DNA from: Tigriopus japonicus
Taxonomy: Eukaryota > Arthropoda > Copepoda > Harpacticoida > Harpacticidae
Assembly (NCBI GenBank): GCA_010645155.1
Contig: JAAGOF010000064.1
Span: 379,216 to 443,215 of the forward strand
Reading direction: 5' to 3'
DNA length: 64,000 bases
Numbering within the stretch: the first letter of the stretch is position 1; the number at the start of each line of letters is the position of its first letter. Under the pieces are notes generated by a model. That model worked only from the letters and a program-made list of their open reading frames with translations. It did not search any database and had not been told where the DNA came from. Made by a program: the position numbers and the translations under genes. Positions 22,728 to 33,344 of the stretch are shown here, in pieces.

Positions 22728-24014
22728 ATGGCCATTAAGAGACTTACTTCTGCCCCAAAAGTAAAGACGGGTGCAGCTTTAAAATTTCGACCCCCTTTAG
22801 AGAAAGGAAGGGCATCTGCCAGTGGCACAAGACCCGTAGCCGATGCCGCGTCAGTCAAGCATATCGTGAGCATGATGGTGGTTCATTTGGCAAGAAAAAT
22901 CATGTACGGGGTGGACCTGTCGCACAAGGTGGGCCTCTACATTTTTGGTGTGATGGTGTTGAGTGTGGTGGGCGACTTTTCAAAGACCTCCAGCAACTAC
23001 ATGGCGAATCCAAAGAACTTTTTGAACTTATACTTTGTAAAGTTTGGTTGGGGCTGGACATTACTCATAGCGGGGCTGTTCGTGTTTGTCACCAGCTATA
23101 CGTACAGTTGCGGAAATGCCAATGTGATCAAGAACCAATTCATGCGCTTAATCATTGCCAGTAGTCTGTGGTACGGAGTGACCGCTTTGTTCATTTTGGT
23201 GGAGGAGAACTCGGGGATTTGCAATGTGACCAAGTTCCTGAACAGAGAAGAATGTATTTCCGGTGGATTTCGCTGGAAGGGATTTGATGTCTCCGGACAT
23301 TGTTTCCTCCTGGTTTTTAGCAATTTGGTTCTAATTGAAGAGGGCAAAGCTTACCTTGGGTGGGAAAAGATCAAAGATATGATCCGAAACGAAGAGTACC
23401 GACGACTTAGTCCGGACTATGGCAATCCCACGGCCCCTGCTGACACGGAATCCCCCACGGTGTTGGGAAAACTCAAGTTGACGGAGTTCTTGTACTTGAG
23501 AACCAATTACATCAAATACACCCAGCCGGTGCGATGTTTGTTTGTGATGATGGGTGCTTTCGTCATGCTTTGGGATGTGATGTTAATATGCACGGCATTG
23601 TATTTCCACATCATGATCGAAAAAGTTATGGCCACATTGGTGGCCATTTTATTATGGTTCATTCTGTATCGTGGGATCTACATTCACCCATGGTCACCGG
23701 GCTTACCTGGAGAGGGGCCCTTTAAATACATCTCTTTCAAGTTAAAGCAACAGAGCGGACCCGATAAAACAGACTCCATTCGTCGACGAGAGAGACCTAA
23801 GAAAAGTGGCCGTGATGACATGCCCATGTTCATGGGAATGCCTTTATATGGAGCCAACAAAAGAGACTTGAACACGACAGATTTGAGCGTGGCGGATGAG
23901 TCCAGTACTCAGTCCTTGATTGATAGTAATGCCATTCAGCGACCATTGGGCCGAAGAAGCCGTTCGCAATCCGCTTCTAAAGCGAGCAAGTTGTCGTTGA
24001 ATGCGAAGTATTAG
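22728..24014 (+). CDS. Fitm: Fat-storage-inducing transmembrane protein (FIT2/FITM family)
   Basis: 428-aa multi-pass ER membrane protein. In the FIT family FITM2 acts as an acyl-CoA diphosphatase needed for lipid-droplet budding and ER phospholipid balance. Hydrophobic segments occur at about 67-82, 105-124, 137-158, 190-204, 266-292 and 298-315. The two histidines essential in FIT2 are both present in their family contexts: H191 in SGHCFLLVFSNLVLIEE and H294 in ALYFHIMIEKV. The following segment ends GIYIHPWSPGLPGEGPFKY. The N-terminus is basic and the last about 85 residues are a polar, Arg/Ser-rich tail facing the cytosol. Length matches the roughly 420-aa insect members rather than the roughly 260-aa vertebrate FITM2. 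The coding region is one exon, unlike its neighbours. The first ATG of the open frame is used; no alternative start fits better. Confidence 0.93.
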   Translation: MAIKRLTSAPKVKTGAALKFRPPLEKGRASASGTRPVADAASVKHIVSMMVVHLARKIMYGVDLSHKVGLYIFGVMVLSVVGDFSKTSSNYMANPKNFLNLYFVKFGWGWTLLIAGLFVFVTSYTYSCGNANVIKNQFMRLIIASSLWYGVTALFILVEENSGICNVTKFLNREECISGGFRWKGFDVSGHCFLLVFSNLVLIEEGKAYLGWEKIKDMIRNEEYRRLSPDYGNPTAPADTESPTVLGKLKLTEFLYLRTNYIKYTQPVRCLFVMMGAFVMLWDVMLICTALYFHIMIEKVMATLVAILLWFILYRGIYIHPWSPGLPGEGPFKYISFKLKQQSGPDKTDSIRRRERPKKSGRDDMPMFMGMPLYGANKRDLNTTDLSVADESSTQSLIDSNAIQRPLGRRSRSQSASKASKLSLNAKY

Positions 24015-25479
24015 GTTCGTGACTTATCTTGTGAGCATATTTTTCACATGCTTTCCAGTTCTTGGAATGTGGCTCAAATCAGGTTTAATTTCACATCAAG
24101 TGCTTTACTTCCTGTCCTGACATTAAGTAAGAAAAGATTATTAAGAAAAAGCAAATGTATGCAAAAGGCAGGTATTTGTGGCCTTTGCCTTCCCCTTGAC
24201 AAAACACTGCAATTTTATGTTAGTAGAAGACCCCTTGTTTCATAAAATAATTAAAAAAAAACTTTATTTACACCTCTGTTTTGATCATCAATATATATGA
24301 CAATCTCAAAGTGAAAGGACTATCTTATTTCATTTCTTTCGAGCTAACCAACAACCATTGAATCCGACATCAAAAGTGGCCTGAACAAGCAGTAGGTCAT
24401 TGAATGATGTTAGAGTGTCTAAAATCAACCGTGAGCTCAGTGGCAAGTTCCAAGCGGCGGTGAAATGTGACTGAATAGGGTAGAGACCGCAAGTTTTAAG
24501 TCTGGAATGGGGGCCAAAGAACTCGATGGTCAAGGGGTAGCAGTCTCCACGTAGCCAGCCAGCCGTCTGAAAAGCCTGTGTTTGTGTGTGCAATGGTTCC
24601 CCAGAATTAGACCTGGGGCAAAAATTCCCAGTACGATGACGACGACGTTCAGCTCGCCAAGGAGGATTGCAAGAGACCCTCGACGACAAGTGAACTACCA
24701 CGGCCACCTCAGCTACTCGTCAGACACCAACACCAGGACGGTCGTCCCAAGAACGACCTATCGCGAGTCCTCATCCGAGCACGATTCGATACTCTCTATC
24801 TCTGAGGGTGAGGGAACTTACTTCCTCACACGACTGGCTTCGCCAGATCCTCGGCGTAGATCAAGATTAGCACTCTACTCTCGGCAGCCTTGTCGGACAA
24901 GAAGCCAATGTTGATGGTGCTGGAGCAGTTCTTGGCCTAGTGCTAGAGGTGGTGGTGGTGGCAGGCACAACAAGCAGGGAACGAAATTCCTTTGAATCCA
25001 AGGTATAATAGCACTGGTGGTGACCCCTCTGCCGTCCATCCACTTGGAAGTTCTCTTCAAGTAAAGCTGAGCTGAATTGGAGCTGACGTACAAAACCTGG
25101 GGGAGCAAGCAACGAGGTCTGGACGGACTGACGGAGAAAGAGTGAGGGGATCGTTCTCACCAGCTTTGGAGAGACGCAGGAAGAATGAGGATGACCAACA
25201 AGTTGAGATCATGATGAGAACGAGGATGAAGATCATGACGATGATGATCTCGATCAAGGTATACAATGATCGCGCGAGGCACCAGTTGTGATGATTGTCG
25301 TGGAGTGGTCGGACGGACGGACGGACGAACGAACGAACGAACAAACGAACCAACCACCCAACCACAAACTAGCACCAAGATTCCAGGCTAATACGAGATA
25401 TCCGAGAGTATTCCCGAGTCTTTCCCGAAACAGAGAGACAGACAGAGAGAGAGACACGGACACGCACAACCCAAAGATC
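24015..25479. other. Intergenic region and likely 5' region of jub
   Basis: After the FITM stop the DNA is AT-rich to about 24330, then becomes GC-richer with many short repeats. These include GGACGGAC/GAACGAAC tetranucleotides at about 25312-25352 and GA/CA-rich tracts at 25430-25478. This character and its position just upstream of jub suggest 5' untranslated exons and promoter sequence. One candidate coding exon (24636-24807) is listed separately. Confidence 0.4.
24636..24807 (+). CDS. Candidate upstream coding exon of jub (uncertain)
   Basis: An ATG at 24636 opens a Ser/Arg/Thr-rich frame (MTTTFSSPRRIARDPRRQ ...) that ends at a good donor, GAGG|GTGAGG, in phase 1. The first jub exon has an acceptor, CTTAGTTTAG, ending at 26080. 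It continues TTCCCATGAGT so that a phase-1 join keeps the jub frame open (GTT CCC ATG). The join would add 59 residues before MSAFMDRY. Against it, MDRY resembles the MDKY start of vertebrate LIMD1/WTIP, and the peptide is not recognisable. An assembly gap lies inside the putative intron. Confidence 0.3.
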
Positions 25480-25615
25480 NNNNNNNNNNNNNNNNNNNNN
25501 NNNNNNNNNNNNNNNNNNNNNNNNNNNNNNNNNNNNNNNNNNNNNNNNNNNNNNNNNNNNNNNNNNNNNNNNNNNNNNNNNNNNNNNNNNNNNNNNNNNN
25601 NNNNNNNNNNNNNNN
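25480..25615. other. Assembly gap (136 N)
   Basis: A run of 136 N bases lies between GA/CA-rich simple sequence on the left and A-rich sequence on the right. The flanking simple repeats probably caused the assembly break, and the true length is unknown. Confidence 0.99.
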
Positions 25616-25659
25616 AAAAACAAACAACATTTACTGAAAAACGTTTGAAACAAAAACCC

Positions 25660-25737
25660 TCGTGGAGGCGCGAACCCCAACTCGCTATGCAGTAAGCACG
25701 AGTGCTAGCTCTGAGCCACCACGATCTGTTGTTACTG
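25660..25737 (-). mobile_element. tRNA-like sequence (SINE head or tRNA pseudogene)
   Basis: The minus strand has an A-box-like TGGCTCAGAGCTAG and, about 35 bp on, a B-box-like GGTTCGCGCC, with GTGG/CCAC pairing near the ends. The stem pairs are too poor for a functional tRNA. It sits next to the assembly gap, so the remainder of a possible SINE cannot be judged. It is a different family from the SINE at 10360 and 51405. Confidence 0.45.
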
Positions 25738-26085
25738 GGAGGGGTATTTGTGGTTTATCTAGTGCTGCAGATGAGTCGCCTCCCAGATCGGAAGTTAGTT
25801 AGGGCCGATACGCAACAAAGATGAGGATGGTTGTTGGGCAAGCCAACCAACCCAACAGTGGTACGTGAGGGAATGAGTTGCTGGATGTGGTGAGCCGGAT
25901 CATCATCATCATCATCATCATCAACACCACGAGTACCACCACCGTGGTCCTTGCAACACAGTGAGTGCAAGTGGTGAACTCTTTCATGCCCATTGATAAG
26001 AATATGAAACAAGTCGGGGAGAAAGGTGTGAACTGGAAAACGACTCTTGGGGCCCCACAAACTTGTGCAACTTAGTTTAGTTCCC

Positions 26086-29000
26086 ATGAGTGCCTTCATG
26101 GATCGGTATCAAGAGGAAATCCGGCGAGTGGCAGCCAAGAGTGTAAAAGATCTCAATTTGGAGAATCTGACTAATAATCAGGTCAATCATCATGGTCAAT
26201 ACCGTGCCATCCCTCGACGATTATCCAATGGAAGTGACGCCTCCCACTCCTCGTCTTCTTCATCCTCCCGAAGTGGGGGTGGAACACTTGCCACTCCATC
26301 CAACGCCAATCAAGTCGTGTCCATCAATAACCAATCCATTGTGACGACATCCATCAACGTGGCCGCGGCAAAAATGCAATACTTGCAAAAGATTAATCAG
26401 ATCAATTTGTCGAATCAATTAAAGTCTGCTCAGAATGTCAATGGAATTCGTCGTCAAAGTGCGGGAAGCAATCTCGCCGGAGCTCAACAGGCCTTCAGAC
26501 CCAATGAGGCCGCCCTCACCAAGGCATCAAGTGCTTCGAACATTTCCAACCAACGCACCTCGATGGTGGGTTCCAATGCGATGTCGCAACATGGGAGTCA
26601 CATTCCGAACCACATGGTGTCGATTGCACAGTGTCAAAATGGAACCACGCCCTCTTTGTCGTCTGGAAATGTGTCGTCGCTCAATCGTCAAGCCATAATT
26701 GCCGCCTCGCGGAATGGAACGCCCATTGTGGGCTCGTCATCAGTGCCTTGTTCTCAGAATATCGTGTTGTCCTCAAAACAGGGGCTAAGCCAAGCCGAAT
26801 TATTGGCTCAACATCAACAACCCGTTCCTTCCTTGATTTTGAAACAGAATGCGGTCACGGCTCAAACGCTTCGAAGCACAAAAGTAGAACCTCTGTTTCA
26901 TCCCCATATGGTCTCATCAGCCCTCCCACTCAATGTTCAGACCCCCGTGTCCAGTGTGTCGAACGATGGGAAGGTCCAATACCAGCCTGGTTCATATCCA
27001 CAATTGAAGCGTGCTAGCTTGACAAATATCCCCATTTACGAAAATATCGATGGGTATCCGGTGATCCCTCAAAGAGGACAGCAAGTTACCCCACCTCCTC
27101 CACCCCCTCCGTATTCTGGACATCACACCATTGTGTCCTCTTCGCTCACAAAAACTGTTCCAAGGTGTGGCATAAATGAAGAGAAAAAAAATCACATCTA
27201 GTGTAAGTTATTTTCTCACAAACGCAATTTACATTTTGCCTAGATCTCTGGAGGCTCGGATGCTAACAAAAAGTCCCACCTATTCCTTGTCCTCGTCCGT
27301 GGGGAGCAATATCAATGCGTTGCACCACCGTCTTTCGCCCAATAGTGGACCGTCGAGATCACAAATGACGGACAGTCCCCGAATTCGCACTGGACCTCCA
27401 GTGTACGAAAATGTAGACGATGTCCCATTAGCGCTCTTAAACGGTGAGTTATGATTCTGTCCATATGCAAGGGATATCTTTTTAACAATTATGTATAATC
27501 ATTTGTAAATGAGGCTTGGCATTGAATAATCTTTTTGTCGATAGTCCCTCTGTTGAATGGATCTTCGAATTACGTGAATTGGTCCGGTACTTTTCCAACT
27601 TCCTCAACATCTTCGTCTTCGATGAGCAATCTGAATCAGGGAATGACCAACACCATCACTTCCTCCACAAACCATCAGCTCTTGGCTCAATTGGCCTCGG
27701 CGCAGCAACAGTATCAACTTCAACAACAGCAGCAAATGGAACAAAATCAGTCTCAAAGGCAATCCCCGATCTCGAATACCGTCGCAGCTGTCATGTCTCA
27801 TCATCTATATCGAGACTATGTGAATCTTCCCCCTCCTCCACCTTATCCTGGAACTCAAGACGATCATGAGCAACACTTGGCTCAAGTCTTGTCGTCTGCG
27901 GCTCGAACAGACATTGTGAAACAAGTGCTAAATGGAAATGGAAATCAAGGAGGTGAGTTCGGCTACTTCATGTTGCAAGCTTATCTATTTTTGAAATACA
28001 GCAAGGCCCTAAAATCAAATATTGTCGCTAGCTGAGTCAAGCTCTTATCAGTACTATTTATCCATCAAGTGTGTCGGAGGGATTTTATATGAAAATCAGA
28101 AAGATTTGCTCTCGATTCAAACTCAAAGTTTGATTCAGCAAAAGTGAAATTCGATCGCCTAAGCTTTCATAGCAAATAAGTTGACGTTTCACTTCGACAA
28201 CCCCGGCTCCTAGTGTTTTCGCGAATATCCGGGTTCAAGTCATAAACATCCTGAAATAACTGCCATAATGCTCAAAGGTGTTTTTCCTTGTCCGTAATCC
28301 GACCCGAAACCGGAACCTCCCTAACAGATGCGTTCACAAATCTCACTAATGGGTTTCCATTTCCATTTCAGGTAACTACGGAACTCATCAAAATGGAGTG
28401 AGTCATTCCAACCAGATCTCTGCTCTTTTGGCCAGAACCAATTCATATGATTCGAGCAAGTCCAGTGGTTCCAATGGAACATACTACGATACTCCTGACT
28501 TGAGCCGACTCAGTTTGAACGACTCGAAGTCGAGTCCACAAAACGGCCATGTCACACCAACCAATGTCGGTGGTCCCCTTAAACCTCCTCTTCTCCCGTA
28601 CAACATCACCCCACCCAAACAAAATGGTCCCAGCGAAGCAGAACGAAAAATGGAAGCTCTAACTCGACAAATTGAAGAGCAAATGGAAAAGGATGCGGAA
28701 TCGGAATATTTTGGTAAGTCAGAAAGTGTAGATCACGTCGGGATGCAAACGAGTGTAGCTATTTGAAAGTGGTTTTGGTTGTGTAAACCGGTGGTCCTGT
28801 TTGCCATTTACTGTACTCTCTGAGCCCATTTTTGATATCTTTGGATTACTATTAGGTGAATGTGCTGCTTGCGGTGAGAAAGTCTCAGGAAGTGGACAAG
28901 CTTGTCAAGCCATGAACTCTTTGTTTCATTCCTCGTGCTTTGTGTGTTGCTCATGTGGGAGAACTCTCAGAGGAAAGGCCTTTTACAATGTGAACGGAAA

Positions 29001-30024
29001 AATCTATTGTGAAGAGGATTACATGGTGAGAATGCAGGTTTCAACATTGATTAGCCCTGTCTGTTGAACGAGACACGTCTTGTATTGCAGTACTCTGGTT
29101 TTCAACAAACATCTGAAAAATGTGGAATCTGTGGTCATCTCATCATGGAAACGGTAAGGATATCGTAGTCATTGGACTAAAATTGCTTCAAGCTCATTTA
29201 GGCCTTATTTTGATCCAAATTAGATCTTACAAGCCATGGGGAAGACTTACCATCCGGGATGTTTTCGATGTTGCGTCTGTAATGAATGTCTGGATGGCGT
29301 GCCGTTCACCGTCGATTTTGACAACAAAATCTACTGTGTAAATGACTTTCATCGAATATTTGCTCCTAAATGTGCCGCTTGTAATGAGGCTATCACGCCC
29401 GTAGAAGTAAGTAACTTAGTAACTAACTAGACATCTTGGTTTCTGTCTGATGAGCTTGAGGACCTGTCACTCTTACTTTAAATGGTTTTTTAGGGAACGG
29501 AAGAGACTGTGCGCGTGGTGGCCATGGAAAAAGACTTTCATGTCGATTGCTACATCTGCGAGGGTTGTGAGATCCAATTGACGGACGAACCGGATAAGCG
29601 ATGCTATCCACTCGACGATCACCTCTTTTGTAAAAGTTGCCATATTAAACAATTGGGAGGAGTTATGTCACCAGACATCGAGGTAAGTTCTCTAACGAGT
29701 CGAGTCAACAAGTTGAAAATTGCCAAATCATCTCGCGTGCTATTGCAGCGGAATAAATCGATGTTTTCCTCGAGACAATCCGCATTTAAACCCATCCATC
29801 CTCAGCACAGGAAATATTCATGAACTCAAGAGCAAACTCACCGTAAGAAACATGTGTGAATAACATGTGTTCGTGGCGTGTTTGTGTATATTTCGTCCTG
29901 AATTTCCTTTTGTACATATTTGCTTGACACTTCTTCGTTTTTTACTACCACCTCATCTTCGACCAATCAACCATTCTCAATTCTATTTCAGGGCGTATCT
30001 GCAGTCTACAATATATTGAGCTGA
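26086..30024 (+). CDS. jub: Ajuba/LIMD1/WTIP-family LIM-domain protein
   Basis: Scaffold of adherens junctions and nucleus. In flies Jub inhibits Warts in the Hippo pathway under tension. Exons: 26086-27164, 27244-27443, 27545-27952, 28372-28713, 28856-29025, 29091-29153, 29224-29406, 29494-29682, 29992-30024; all GT-AG and phase-consistent, 888 aa. The N-terminus [11 protein letters not shown] ... AAKMQYLQ echoes the MDKY ... ATKMAKIHLQ start of LIMD1/WTIP. The middle is disordered, Ser/Gln/Asn-rich, with two YEN(I/V)D motifs and two proline-Tyr stretches ([18 protein letters not shown]). Three LIM domains fill residues about 679-878: [18 protein letters not shown], then [20 protein letters not shown], then the third with [20 protein letters not shown], each with the eight Cys/His/Asp ligands. 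YSGFQQ and [16 protein letters not shown] are signatures of this subfamily, separating it from zyxin. The last exon adds [10 protein letters not shown]; read-through to a stop at 29821 is the alternative. Confidence 0.95.
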
Positions 30025-30202
30025 ATTCCTGAGTCCTCCAACCGATGAGGACTCCTCTTCCTCTTCATTTACTTGCATTTTCCTTCCTCGCGTCTTTTTT
30101 CTTTACTTTCTATTTTTCCACAGATCTTATTCTAAAAAATTCAACATCCGCTCTATAAAAGAAACAGATGAAACTTACAACGATCTATCCTATTCTCTTG
30201 AG

Positions 30203-30208
30203 AATAAA
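30203..30208 (+). terminator. Polyadenylation signal of jub
   Basis: AATAAA lies 179 bp after the jub stop codon. Cleavage 10-25 bp downstream would place the jub transcript end at about 30220-30230, at or just past the stop codon (30223-30225) of the oppositely oriented small kelch gene. Confidence 0.7.
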
Positions 30209-30222
30209 CACATATCTGAAAA

Positions 30223-31882
30223 TCAGCTTTGAATCACACTCCATTCCCCCTCCTTGTGCTCATTTTGGCTGCCGCAGGTGATGTCACATTCGGTTTTGAA
30301 CGAGGCAAGAGTCTCATTGTGTTTGAGGACCATAAGGGGAATCATGAAGGTAACTGGATAAGCCATTGACCTATAATAGAAATGTCTCGATTCAAAACCA
30401 GAACCCTTCTTTGGAAATTCGTTATGAGACACTTACAAAGGGCAGTTACACACAGGGTTCGATTTCCATCCATTGATCTCAAACTTCTCCATCTGATTTG
30501 TAAGGCCATTGGAACTCACACCACCTACCACTATCATGGTGTTCGAATTCAAAAGGCTTCCCATAATAAATCCAAACCTTGACTCCCTCATTTGTCCGAC
30601 TGTCACCCATGACGACGAACTTTCACTCAAATTGAGCACTTCAATCGATTTGAGCCCATTTTTGGATAACAAGCTCAGTGCATAACCACCTCCTGCAACG
30701 AGCATCTTTGACTCCTTTGTATGTATGACAGAGCATCCCAACGATGAGCGACCCTCATTCATTATTGGCATTTCCGATAGGTGTGAGCTGCCGGTATTCG
30801 GTTTGGTAGTAAATTTGTATACGGTTCTGTGAATCCTATGAAAGTTAAGAGCATCTCTGGAAATATGTCTTTTGTGAGAATCGAAAAGATCCAAAACAAC
30901 CTCCATGAACTCCTTCCTCCCAAAATATAAATGTCGTCCTCCAAAGTGACCGCACATCCTCCGGCAGCCTCAAGAGGCAACTTCATTTCCAAACATTGAA
31001 AATCGCTGGCCTTGGATTCGAAGTTGACGTTTAAAGTGCGAATATTTCGCGAAAACCAACTTGAGGATTGGTTTTCGCAATGTTCCTCGATTGCTTTTGA
31101 GTTGTCTTTGAGTTGGATTCCACCGAACATGAACAATGTGTTCTTCCACATCACATATGCAGATTCTGCCAGGGCTTTTTCAAGCGAAGGGATCTTGTGC
31201 CACGATTTCTGGTCTAATGAGTAAGCAAAACAATCTTCTTCAATGCCCTGCAATGGTCGAGGAAACAATTTGAGTGCATTTTCATTTTAGTCCCCCGATC
31301 GTGTGTGCCAAAATCATCGAGTTTGTTTGCTTTCCAAAAAGGCTCCCAGTCATCCTTGAGAGTCCATAAAGTGAAAGTAAAGATACAAGCCCCTTTAAGG
31401 CCACATTTATGGCCCTCTCTTTAACTCTGGCTTCTTTCTCATGTAGTATTGAGTTGTTTGCTCGTACGTACGTTGGCTACATACTAAGGTTTACCTCAAT
31501 GGTGGTCCCTTCGTTGGCAAATGTCTTTGGAATCATGTTGGAACTGTACCCCCCGCATAAGACAATCAGATTGGAGTTTTCAAAGAAGCCTCCCATGGCC
31601 ATCATTCTCGTACGAGGAAGGTCAATGAGAATGCGAGGAATCGTATAACGACCAGGAAGAAGATAATCACTTCGGGTCTTAGAGGCTCCAGACTCATTAT
31701 TGATCAGAAGGAGTCCAAAGTCAGCGTTTTCATTGTTCAGAACAATATCTAGGGAGAAAAGTGAAAAGATGAGCTTCATCCGTCGACAATAATGATGAAC
31801 CAAAAGAGAGTTTCATGGAAACTGAAACCGCAATCGAAACAAGGCCACAAATCATGCCAAATCTTTTGGAGACTTCCAACAT
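30223..31882 (-). CDS. Predicted secreted kelch-repeat protein, 409 aa
   Basis: Exons (descending): 31882-31801, 31748-31495, 31247-30901, 30835-30437, 30370-30223. All junctions are GT-AG and in phase; introns are 52-247 nt, two of them under 70 nt. The N-terminus (MLEVSKRFGMICGLVSIAVS ...) looks like a signal peptide. The rest forms kelch blades with the double-glycine strands LIVLCGGYSS, TLFMFGGIQL, DIYILGGRSSWR, KMLVAGGGYA and TMIVVGGVSS, ending with a Cys-containing tail (FKTECDITCGS). Kelch propellers bind proteins; no BTB or other partner domain is present, so it is not a Cullin-3 adaptor. It is a shorter paralogue of the 34651-38933 gene. The role is unknown. The 65-nt intron at 30836-30900 lies mid-blade and would look like a frameshift if missed. 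Confidence 0.85.
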
Positions 31883-31987
31883 TGGCCAAGGGTTAGTTTT
31901 ATGAAAAAAAGTCCAGCAAATCAATATAAAAATCAATGTGGCATCCTTTTTTTGAATAACATTAAACATCCTTTTATCCGTGGATCT

Positions 31988-32822
31988 AGTCAAGGAGGAC
32001 GGTATTACTTGGAGTGGGATCGAGCGAGGGCGCGTTACTGCGTTGGTGTGAATTTTCCTGCGTGATAGCCTGGAGTTAATGAAGAAATCCAATATAATTC
32101 GAATTAATGTCGTTTTATTGACATAGGTCATAAAACAAAAGTCCACAAGGATTCAATGAGCAATCATTTGATGCCCAATTGATGTCTCTCAAAGAACTCA
32201 AACTGTGTTGTTTCATTGTGTTAAGCCAGATATCTTCAAACTCCTGATCTACTGACTTGCTTTGTGATAGTGATTGTCCATCTTTTGTTGAAAGCAAATA
32301 TTGTTTTTATCATTGGGATAGTTCTAAGACATTCTTCCCTTTGTAAAATGATTTGAATGTTCTTCTCTGTCTTTGTTTTTAGCACCTAATTGGGGTTCTA
32401 AAGCCAAAAGAAGACTGTAAAATGTTGAAAAAAAAGATACAAAAAAGATTTTTTTTGCATTCTATGAAGAGAAAAATGTCATTAAACATCCCCAATGATA
32501 AAAACCATGTTGCTTTCAATAAAAGGTGGACAATCGCTAACATAAAGCAAGTCAGTAGATCAGAAGTTTGAAGATATCTGACTTAACACAATGAAACAAC
32601 ACAGTTTGAGTTCTTTGAGAGACATCAATTGGGCATCAAATGATTGCTCATTGAATCCTAGTGGACTTTTGTTTTATGACTTATGTCAATAAAACGACAT
32701 TAATTCGAATTATATTGGATTTCTTCATTAACTCCAGGTTATCACGCAGGAAAATTCACACCAAAGCAGTAACGCGCCCCCGCTCGATCCCACTCCAAGT
32801 AATACCGTCCTCCTTGATCTAT
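31988..32822. repeat. Long near-identical inverted repeat (arms about 345 bp, loop about 140 bp)
   Basis: Left arm about 31988-32333 and right arm about 32476-32822 are reverse complements with only scattered mismatches. Landmarks: CAAGGAGGACGGTATTACTT at 31991 against AAGTAATACCGTCCTCCTTG ending at 32817, and GTTTTTATCATTGGG near the loop. The right arm continues without a break into LINE coding sequence at 32808 onward, so the arms probably derive from a LINE and the palindrome from an inverted duplication. Confidence 0.9.
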
Positions 32823-33330
32823 TCAAAGTTAACCAATTGAAATTCATGTTTAATTGTTTTCGAAAAAGCGTACCTGATATCATCAACTCATACTCTCACA
32901 AAATAACTAGAGGAGGAATTATACGTTTTGATTTGCCACTTGTCAAGACTGTGTGGCATCAGAATCTCCCTTCTTATTCCTTGGCTAGAACTTGGAACAA
33001 TTAAATAAATGAAACAAAAACAAAGGTTGAGACACTGCCAACATCAGTCAAGGGATAGATCTTAAATTTAATGGAGGCAATCACAGGCTCATATTCAACT
33101 AATTGTTTTATTAAAAAATGTTACTCTTGTATGTAGACTGCGATAATCATTTCAGACATCCCAGTGAACTTTGTAGAGTTCGAGCTCCGTGCGAGATGAG
33201 CGAGGTACTGAAGTTGGAAGCTCGGTTTATGGGATGACCTAGGGATCTCAATTATTTTCTTCTCCTTTTATTTTATATCTTTTGACTCGAGACCCAAAAT
33301 AAAGCATCATCATCATCATCATCATCTAGA
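32808..33330 (+). mobile_element. 3' end of a non-LTR retrotransposon (CR1/jockey-like) with CAT-repeat tail
   Basis: The plus strand encodes a LINE-type C-terminus: LLDLFKVNQLKFMFNCF, then TRGGIIRFDLPLVK and SYSLARTWNN before a stop at 33003. A 3' untranslated region then runs to AATAAAG followed by (CAT)n at 33305-33327. A short tandem repeat instead of poly-A is common at the 3' end of CR1-type elements. The 5' part is lost into the inverted repeat. Confidence 0.65.
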
Positions 33331-33344
33331 GATTTGGTTAATTT

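Noticed and set aside
25288..25695. Open frames spanning the N run
   Set aside because: They cross the assembly gap and simple repeats, so the reading is meaningless.
25660..25737. Functional tRNA gene on the minus strand
   Set aside because: A- and B-box-like sequences are present, but the arms do not form a proper cloverleaf, so it is listed only as tRNA-like.
30901..30960. Apparent frameshift in the small kelch gene
   Set aside because: Explained by a 65-nt GT-AG intron (30836-30900) that restores the kelch frame (LGGRSSW joined to RIHRTVYKF).
32808..33330. Calling this and the 1907-3122 fragment the same LINE family
   Set aside because: The C-terminal sequences differ clearly and the two fragments do not overlap enough to show common origin.
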